A stretch of 5,917 bases of DNA from positions 1 through 5,917 of the forward strand of contig JACIWP010000194.1 of NCBI GenBank assembly GCA_014360855.1. Direction: 5' to 3'. Position numbers and translations under genes: made by a program. Positions 1 to 4,018 of the stretch are shown here, in pieces (the first letter of the stretch is position 1; every line of letters begins with the position of its first letter). The notes beneath the pieces are model-generated. The model did not search any database. It saw nothing but the letters and a program-made list of their open reading frames with translations, and was not told where the DNA came from. The stretch comes from Anaerolineae bacterium (GTDB lineage Bacteria; Chloroflexota; Anaerolineae; JACIWP01).

Positions 1-480
1 CCCCTCACCCATCCCGTCACGGGGCTGGCCGGCCAACAGCTCCTGCTGGAACATCTGCGCGGCCTCCCCTCCCCCGCCGGCTGGACCATGCTCAGCCTGG
101 AGCTGGAGGGACTGGACGCCTTCAGCGACCAGTACGGCTTTGTGGCGCGGGATGATCTCCTGCGCGCGGTGAACGCCACCGCCTCATCCGTCATGGCGGC
201 CTTGGAGCCGGCCAGCCATTTCCTCGCCCATCCGCTGGAGGAGCAGTTCATCCTGCTGGTCCCGCAGGAACGGGCAGAGGAATGCCTTCACCAGCTTGCT
301 CAGCGCCTGCCGCCGGCGCTCACCACCTTTTACCCCTTCCAGGCCCGGCAGGCCGGCGCTCCCTCCCTGCTCCACGTGTTCATCCGCATGGCCCCGCTCG
401 CCGGCATGCCGCTGGATGATTGGCAGTCCCTGGCCGCGTTCCTGGAAACCCTGCCGCGCCGGCCGCTGAACCCATCTTGA
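1..480 (+). CDS. Degenerate GGDEF-domain protein, C-terminal fragment (5' end outside window)
   Basis: The frame is open from the first base, so the gene starts upstream; the first ATG in the window (88) is internal to the domain. The 159 visible residues follow the GGDEF (diguanylate cyclase) fold order. HPVTGL at residues 4-9 stands for the usual DPLTGL. A strand LSLELEGLDAF (31-41) lies where active enzymes have the metal-binding aspartates and the FK.IND motif. HPLEEQF (77-83) sits where R.GGDEF is expected. The GGDEF signature therefore reads LEEQF and the first metal aspartate is gone, so the domain should not make c-di-GMP. By analogy with other degenerate GGDEF proteins it may act as a signalling or protein-binding module, possibly behind an N-terminal receiver or sensor that is not visible. 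The DUF362 gene starts 23 bp after the stop, which suggests cotranscription. The family call is from pattern recognition. Confidence 0.62.
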   Translation, partial: PLTHPVTGLAGQQLLLEHLRGLPSPAGWTMLSLELEGLDAFSDQYGFVARDDLLRAVNATASSVMAALEPASHFLAHPLEEQFILLVPQERAEECLHQLAQRLPPALTTFYPFQARQAGAPSLLHVFIRMAPLAGMPLDDWQSLAAFLETLPRRPLNPS

Positions 481-503
481 AAGCAAGCAGAGGCCCGAAC
501 TTC

Positions 504-1649
504 ATGACCAAACCCACCGTCGCCCTGATTAATTATGCGGACCATCATTATGACAAGCTCCGGGTGGAGCACATGGTGCGCCGCGCCGTTGACCTCATCG
601 GCGGCATCGGCCGCTTCGTCCAGCCCGGCCAGCGCGTGCTGATCAAACCCAATCTGCTCCGCAAATCGACCCCTGACGAGGCCATTGTCACCCATCCCAC
701 TATCGTGCGGGCGGTAGTGCGGCTGGTGCAGGAGGCCGGCGGCCGGCCCATTATCGGCGATTCCCCCGGCGGCCCCTTCTCGCCGGCGCTCCTGCGCGGC
801 GTCTACCAGAGCGCCGGCCTCGTAGAAGTGGCAGAGGAAACGGGCGCTGAGCTAAATTACGACGTTCGTGCGGAGCGCGTCCCCGCGCCGGAGGGCCGGC
901 TCATCAAAATGCTGGACATCTGCGGGTTCGCCTTGGATGCCGACGTCATCATCTCCCTGCCCAAGCTGAAGACCCACGACCTGATGGGCTTCACCGGCGC
1001 GACGAAAAACCTGTTCGGGCTTGTGCCGGGGGTTACCAAGGCCGGCTATCACGCCAAACTACAAACCCTGGACCAGTTCGCTGAGATGTTGTTGGACATC
1101 CTGACGGCGGTGAAGCCGGCCTTCCACCTGATGGACGGCATTGTGGGCATGGACGGCGACGGCCCCTCCGCCGGCCGCCCATATCCCGCCGGCATCCTGC
1201 TCTGTTCCACCGATGCGGTCGCCCTGGACCTAGTGGCGACTCACCTGGCCGGCCTGCCGCTGGAGCGGGTCGCGCCCCTGCGCGTCGCGCGCCGGCGCGG
1301 GCTGACCACCGGCTCTGTCCAGGATGTGGAGGTGGTTGGCGAGCCGCTGGAATCGGTTCGGCTGGAGGGGTTCCGCGCCCCTGGCAGTGGAGCCAAGGAT
1401 TTCAGCATCCTGCCCCATGGTATGCGGCAGTTCTTCGCGCGGCAGTTAGTGGCAAGCCCTCAGGTCGGGGATGCGTGCGTGGGATGCGGGATCTGCGCCC
1501 AGAACTGTCCCATGCAGACTATTCGCATCGAGGGCCGGCGCGCCGTTATCAACCTGAGCAACTGCATCCGCTGTTACTGCTGTCACGAACTGTGCCCGGA
1601 GAAAGCGATCACCCTGAAACAAAGCTGGGTTCAGCGTCTGGTGCGCTGA
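504..1649 (+). CDS. DUF362 domain protein with C-terminal 2x[4Fe-4S] ferredoxin domain
   Basis: This 381-residue protein has an N-terminal DUF362 domain (about residues 5-290). Recognisable blocks are VLIKPNLL (45-52), KLKTHDLMGFTGATKNLFG (154-172, with the G.TKNLFGLVPG core), the following GYHAKL (181-186) and DGIVGMDGDGP (211-221). A bacterial-type ferredoxin module follows with two CxxCxxCxxxCP motifs: Cys 325/328/331/335 and Cys 354/357/360/364, plus an extra Cys359. These should bind two [4Fe-4S] clusters, so a cytoplasmic electron-transfer or redox role is likely; DUF362 itself has no firmly assigned reaction. The ATG at 504 was chosen because AGAGG lies 10 nt upstream and conserved sequence begins here. 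The same frame reaches back to a TTG at 420, but that would overlap the upstream gene. The last codons form half of a terminator used by the converging corrinoid operon. No signal peptide or membrane segment is seen. Confidence 0.9.
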   Translation: MTKPTVALINYADHHYDKLRVEHMVRRAVDLIGGIGRFVQPGQRVLIKPNLLRKSTPDEAIVTHPTIVRAVVRLVQEAGGRPIIGDSPGGPFSPALLRGVYQSAGLVEVAEETGAELNYDVRAERVPAPEGRLIKMLDICGFALDADVIISLPKLKTHDLMGFTGATKNLFGLVPGVTKAGYHAKLQTLDQFAEMLLDILTAVKPAFHLMDGIVGMDGDGPSAGRPYPAGILLCSTDAVALDLVATHLAGLPLERVAPLRVARRRGLTTGSVQDVEVVGEPLESVRLEGFRAPGSGAKDFSILPHGMRQFFARQLVASPQVGDACVGCGICAQNCPMQTIRIEGRRAVINLSNCIRCYCCHELCPEKAITLKQSWVQRLVR

Positions 1650-1656
1650 ACCCAGC
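1617..1656 (-). terminator. Intrinsic terminator of the GntR-corrinoid operon, inside the DUF362 3' end
   Basis: A perfect 13-bp stem pairs 1624-1636 with 1644-1656 around a 7-nt loop. Read on the minus strand it is followed at once by TTTGTTTC (1623-1616), the layout of a rho-independent terminator, 33 nt beyond the stop of the corrinoid gene. On the plus strand the stem is followed by AGGAAATACA with no T-tract, so the site is directional and serves the minus-strand operon. The left arm, the loop and most of the right arm lie within the DUF362 coding sequence, and the stop TGA (1647-1649) is in the right arm. Confidence 0.85.
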
Positions 1657-1688
1657 AGGAAATACAGAACGACCAGGCCGGCAGTCCT

Positions 1689-2336
1689 TCACGGGACGTT
1701 CTGGGACTGGGCCACGAGCCGCTCACACAGCTCTATGCCGCGCATAGCGTCGGTCGCCCAGTAGTCCGCGCCCACATAGCGGCAGATATTCTCGTTCACC
1801 AGCGACCCACCGATGATGACCGGCATCCTATGCCCATGTTCCCGCAGGAGTGCCACTGTCTCCCGCATGTAATCATACGAAATGGTCATTAACCCGGATA
1901 GACCGACAATATCCGGGTGGACCTCCTCTACGGCATGAAGGAATACCCGCGGGGACACATCCACGCCCAGGTCGCAGACGGTGAACTTGCGGCAGGACAA
2001 CAGCATATTGACGATATTTTTCCCCAGGTCATGGATGTCGCCCTGCACCGTGCCCAGCAGGATGCGTCCGGTGACCTGTCCGGGGCACAGGTTGGACTCG
2101 ATCTTGGGTTTGACCAGCTCCATAATTTGGCGGAAGATCTCTCCCCCCATGATCAGGCCGGCCAGGAAGTAGTTCTGCCGCTCATAATTCAGCCCCACGA
2201 GCCGCATCCCCTCCTGACAGTCCTCGATGATGGCCATGGGATCCTCGCCGGCCGCCAGCCGGCGCCGCACCAACTGCAGGGCTTTCTCTTCCTCGAGGTC
2301 TGCGATCGCCGAGATCAATGCCATCCTTGCATCCAT
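1689..2336 (-). CDS. B12-binding corrinoid protein (methyltransferase cognate, MtaC/MtbC/MttC-like)
   Basis: The 215-residue length is typical of stand-alone corrinoid shuttle proteins. Residues 1-85 form the helical B12-binding 'cap' domain, with YFLAGLIMGGEIF at 56-68 matching the usual Y.l.el..a.e.m pattern. Residues 90-212 form the Rossmann-like cobalamin domain. The base-off/His-on motif is complete: GDIHDLGKN at 99-107 supplies Asp100, His102 and Gly105. It is followed by the SGL motif (147-149) and by IIGGSLVN (174-181), which lines the nucleotide tail. In this family the cobalt accepts a methyl group from a substrate-specific methyltransferase and hands it to a second methyltransferase in one-carbon metabolism; the substrate cannot be read from this protein. 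The ATG abuts the stop of the upstream GntR gene (TAAATG), and an AAGGAG lies at 2349-2354 inside that gene's end, 12 nt away, so translation is probably coupled. No methyltransferase or reductive activase gene is next to it. Confidence 0.92.
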   Translation of the reverse strand: MDARMALISAIADLEEEKALQLVRRRLAAGEDPMAIIEDCQEGMRLVGLNYERQNYFLAGLIMGGEIFRQIMELVKPKIESNLCPGQVTGRILLGTVQGDIHDLGKNIVNMLLSCRKFTVCDLGVDVSPRVFLHAVEEVHPDIVGLSGLMTISYDYMRETVALLREHGHRMPVIIGGSLVNENICRYVGADYWATDAMRGIELCERLVAQSQNVP

Positions 2337-3098
2337 TTATTCTCTGCGCTCCTTGCCCCTGACTCCTACCGTGGTCCGGAACCGTAAGCGGTTGCTGGGG
2401 CAGATGAACCAGCCCCAGCTCACCGGATGATCCTCAAAATCGTAGAAGATATGCTCCAACCGGAAGGCCGCCGTGCCGGCCGGCGATTTCAGCAGTTCCG
2501 CCTCCTCCTCCGTCAGCACCGTCGCTTCAATGGCCAGCTCACCCCATTTGAGATTGGTGCCCTTGCCGCTGAACAGCCCGTACAGGGAAGTGACCTCCAT
2601 CTCGGCTTCGATCAGCGGCCGATAGGGATCATAGACCAGATATTCCTTGTGATAGAGCACGGGCTCGCCGGTCTGGAAAATCAGCCGGCGGATGAAAACC
2701 ACACGCCGGCCGGGCTCCACCTCCAGCTTTTGCGCGGTGCGCTGGTCCGCCGAGAGAATGCGGGTCTCCAGAAGCTTAACCCGCGATTCCTCCTGATTGG
2801 TAAAAAGGTTCTGAAAATCCTGCAGGGAGAAGAAGGCGGTGCCTAGCTCGATGGGCTTGACAAAGGTGCCGCGTCCCTGGATGGCGACGACTACGCCCTC
2901 ATCCACCAGCATGTTGATCACGCGGCGCACCGTCATGGGGCTGACGTTGTAGCGCCGGCACAACTGCGCCTCGGACGGGAGCTGGTCGCCCGGCTTGAAC
3001 ACGCCGTCGGCGATCTGTTGGCGCAGGATATCCGCCAACTGGACGTAAGCGGGTATATAGGAATCGCGATCTATCGTGTCTGCAACCTTTGCGCTCAA
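2337..3098 (-). CDS. GntR-family transcriptional regulator, HutC/UTRA type
   Basis: This 253-residue protein has the standard two-domain layout. Residues 14-80 are a GntR winged helix: YVQLADILRQQIADG, then PGDQLPSEAQLCRRYNVSPM and TVRRVINMLVDEG, ending in the wing GRGTFV (75-80). Residues from about 88 to 240 match a UTRA ligand-binding domain, including VFIRRLIFQTGEPVLYHKEY (134-153) and a C-terminal AAFRLEHIFYDFEDHPV block (210-226). UTRA domains bind small metabolites and alter DNA binding; the ligand here is unknown. The start is TTG at 3098, supported by GGAG 8 nt upstream (3107-3110); the next in-frame Met is residue 55, inside the HTH, and so too late. The gene is first in a two-gene operon with the corrinoid protein, so it most likely controls that gene and itself, perhaps sensing the methyl donor or a product. 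This role is inferred from position only. Confidence 0.93.
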   Translation of the reverse strand: MSAKVADTIDRDSYIPAYVQLADILRQQIADGVFKPGDQLPSEAQLCRRYNVSPMTVRRVINMLVDEGVVVAIQGRGTFVKPIELGTAFFSLQDFQNLFTNQEESRVKLLETRILSADQRTAQKLEVEPGRRVVFIRRLIFQTGEPVLYHKEYLVYDPYRPLIEAEMEVTSLYGLFSGKGTNLKWGELAIEATVLTEEEAELLKSPAGTAAFRLEHIFYDFEDHPVSWGWFICPSNRLRFRTTVGVRGKERRE

Positions 3099-3106
3099 GG
3101 CACCTT

Positions 3107-3110
3107 CTCC
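3107..3110 (-). promoter_or_regulatory. Ribosome binding site fixing the TTG start of the GntR gene
   Basis: On the minus strand GGAG ends 8 nt before TTG at 3098. It is the only good Shine-Dalgarno near the N-terminus of the conserved reading frame and supports a non-ATG start. An ATG at 3112 overlaps it but is out of frame and closes after five codons. Confidence 0.6.
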
Positions 3111-3136
3111 ATCGCACTGCAGTATAGAACCGCTCG

Positions 3137-3158
3137 CTTGTCTATAGTATTGTACAAG
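3137..3158. promoter_or_regulatory. Candidate operator (inverted repeat) for the GntR regulator
   Basis: CTTGT (3137-3141) and ACAAG (3154-3158) form an inverted repeat. Between and within them lie two more palindromes, CTATAG (3142-3147) and TTGTACAA (3150-3157). The stretch TTGTCTATA resembles half of the GGT.TA.ACC-type sites reported for HutC-subfamily regulators such as NagR/YvoA and DasR. It overlaps the likely -10 region of the regulator's own promoter, as expected for autorepression. The assignment is by position and partial motif match; no second copy of the site was found in the window. Confidence 0.4.
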
Positions 3159-3174
3159 ATTACAGAAAAGTCAA
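3144..3174 (-). promoter_or_regulatory. Candidate sigma70-type promoter of the GntR-corrinoid operon
   Basis: On the minus strand TTGACT (3174-3169) is a good -35 box. Two -10 candidates follow: TACTAT (3149-3144) at a 19-bp spacing and TACAAT (3154-3149) at 14 bp. Neither spacing is ideal, so the exact start is uncertain, but this AT-rich segment is the only promoter-like sequence between the rplY terminator and the regulator. Confidence 0.45.
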
Positions 3175-3200
3175 ATACTCTTTCTGCCGCTCGTGTTCCA

Positions 3201-3235
3201 GAAATAAAGAAAAGGGACGTGGTGTTCACGTCCCT
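3201..3235 (-). terminator. Intrinsic terminator of rplY
   Basis: A perfect 9-bp stem pairs 3213-3221 (AGGGACGTG) with 3227-3235 around a 5-nt loop. On the minus strand it is followed by TTTCTTTATTTC (3212-3201). It lies 19 nt past the rplY stop and separates that gene from the GntR operon. Confidence 0.9.
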
Positions 3236-3254
3236 GAAACAGATCGAGCAGATG

Positions 3255-3884
3255 TTATTCCGTTGGCGAGGACTCTTCGGCCTTGCCGGCCTCCTCCGCT
3301 GCCTCCTCCGCTACCTCCTCCGGCACCTCCGCCGGCTCCACCTTCACCACCAACTCGTCGGGGTGGGTCAATACTTCGACCTTGTCCGACAGCTTCAGGT
3401 CCCGCACATACACCGCCTGCCCGATCTCCCGCAGTTCGGCAAGGTCCACCTCCACCGCCTCGGGCAGGTCAATGGGCAGACATTCCACTTCGATGCTGTC
3501 CACACCGTACAACAGCACCGCATTGGCACTGTCACGCAGAGGGAACTCGCCCACAAAGGTGATGGGAATCTCTGCCCGAATGCGCTCCGTCAGGCTGACG
3601 CGGAAGAAATCGACGTGCAGGACCTCATTGGTGATCGGATCACGCTGAACCTCGCGCACGAGGGCCTTCTCCGGCTTGGGCCACTCCGGCAGTCGCAGGT
3701 CTACCAGGTGGGTGAGGCCGGCGCGGCTCAATACCTGATGCAGTGCCTTGGCCGGCACCTGCACCGCCACCGGGTCAAAATGATGTCCATATACCACGGC
3801 GGGTACCAGCCCCTGCCGGCGCAGGCGGTTTACCTGCTTCCCCTTTAACGCACGTTTCTCCAAGACCAGTTCGATCGTTTCCAT
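3255..3884 (-). CDS. rplY: 50S ribosomal protein L25 / general stress protein Ctc (long, two-domain form)
   Basis: At 209 residues this is the long CTC/TL5 form, not the short enterobacterial L25. Residues about 4-93 are the L25 domain that binds 5S rRNA; key blocks are GLVPAVVYG (25-33) and LVREVQRDPITNEVLHVDFF (75-94). Residues about 100-184 form the C-terminal TL5-type beta domain (IPITFVGEFP, then VECLPIDLPEAVEVDL). The tail from about residue 183 is very rich in Glu and Ala (EEVAEEAAEEAGKAEE), common in this family and encoded by a short CTCCTCCGC-type repeat in the DNA. The ATG at 3884 has an AGGAGG (3890-3895) five nt upstream. The usual neighbour pth is absent; the gene has its own promoter and terminator and appears monocistronic. 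It should act in the large ribosomal subunit at 5S rRNA. Confidence 0.96.
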   Translation of the reverse strand: METIELVLEKRALKGKQVNRLRRQGLVPAVVYGHHFDPVAVQVPAKALHQVLSRAGLTHLVDLRLPEWPKPEKALVREVQRDPITNEVLHVDFFRVSLTERIRAEIPITFVGEFPLRDSANAVLLYGVDSIEVECLPIDLPEAVEVDLAELREIGQAVYVRDLKLSDKVEVLTHPDELVVKVEPAEVPEEVAEEAAEEAGKAEESSPTE

Positions 3885-3889
3885 CCCAA

Positions 3890-3895
3890 CCTCCT
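3890..3895 (-). promoter_or_regulatory. Consensus Shine-Dalgarno of rplY
   Basis: AGGAGG on the minus strand, extended to AGGAGGT, stands five nt before the ATG. It also sits in a possible 4-bp hairpin (ACCT/AGGT), and a GCCC/GGGC hairpin lies just upstream (3903-3914). The structures are small and may be incidental. Confidence 0.7.
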
Positions 3896-3939
3896 AGGTA
3901 TCGCCCACGAGGGCAAGTATGTCTCTCCCACAATGAAAT

Positions 3940-3959
3940 AGGCGGAACTACGTCCGCCT
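3940..3959 (-). promoter_or_regulatory. Stem-loop at the 5' end of the rplY leader
   Basis: A perfect 7-bp stem pairs AGGCGGA (3940-3946) with TCCGCCT (3953-3959) around a 6-nt loop. From the promoter below, transcription should start near 3964, so the stem begins about five nt into the mRNA and about 55 nt before the start codon. It may stabilise the transcript or take part in autogenous control. A poor T-tract follows (TATTTCATTG), so it is not a convincing terminator. Confidence 0.5.
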
Positions 3960-3970
3960 GTCATTCATTA

Positions 3971-4000
3971 ATTATAACGCATTCCAGAGACTTTCGTCAA
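3971..4000 (-). promoter_or_regulatory. Strong sigma70-type promoter of rplY
   Basis: On the minus strand TTGACG (4000-3995) and a perfect TATAAT (3976-3971) are separated by 18 bp. The box pair lies in an AT-rich pocket right after the stop of the upstream fusion gene and predicts a leader of about 80 nt. This is the best promoter in the window. Confidence 0.85.
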
Positions 4001-4018
4001 AAAGCAGATGTCCTAGCC

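Noticed and set aside
420..503. In-frame extension of the DUF362 protein to a TTG at 420
   Set aside because: It overlaps the upstream gene by 61 bp and adds residues unlike the family. The ATG at 504 has a fair Shine-Dalgarno and begins where conserved sequence starts.
1917..2387. 156-codon open frame on the plus strand, antisense to the corrinoid gene
   Set aside because: It spans the junction of two well-supported minus-strand genes and shows no recognisable domain.
3095..3112. Five-codon mini-ORF (MEKVP) whose TGA overlaps the TTG start of the GntR gene
   Set aside because: It has no Shine-Dalgarno of its own and is too short to judge; it most likely arises from the GGAG region by chance.
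3286..3325. Short direct repeats of CTCCTCCGC type
   Set aside because: They encode the Glu/Ala acidic tail of L25 and are explained by low-complexity codon repetition, not by a CRISPR or mobile element.
3263..3562. Proline-rich open frame on the plus strand
   Set aside because: It is the antisense of the Glu/Ala-rich L25 tail and following codons, with no independent support.
3018..3848. 276-codon open frame on the plus strand
   Set aside because: It runs antisense to rplY, across its terminator and into the GntR gene, and has a low-complexity His/Leu/Arg composition. It is a shadow of high-GC coding sequence.
3940..3959. Stem-loop as terminator of the permease-M28 fusion gene
   Set aside because: It lies beyond the rplY promoter and lacks a proper T-tract, so it fits better as part of the rplY leader.
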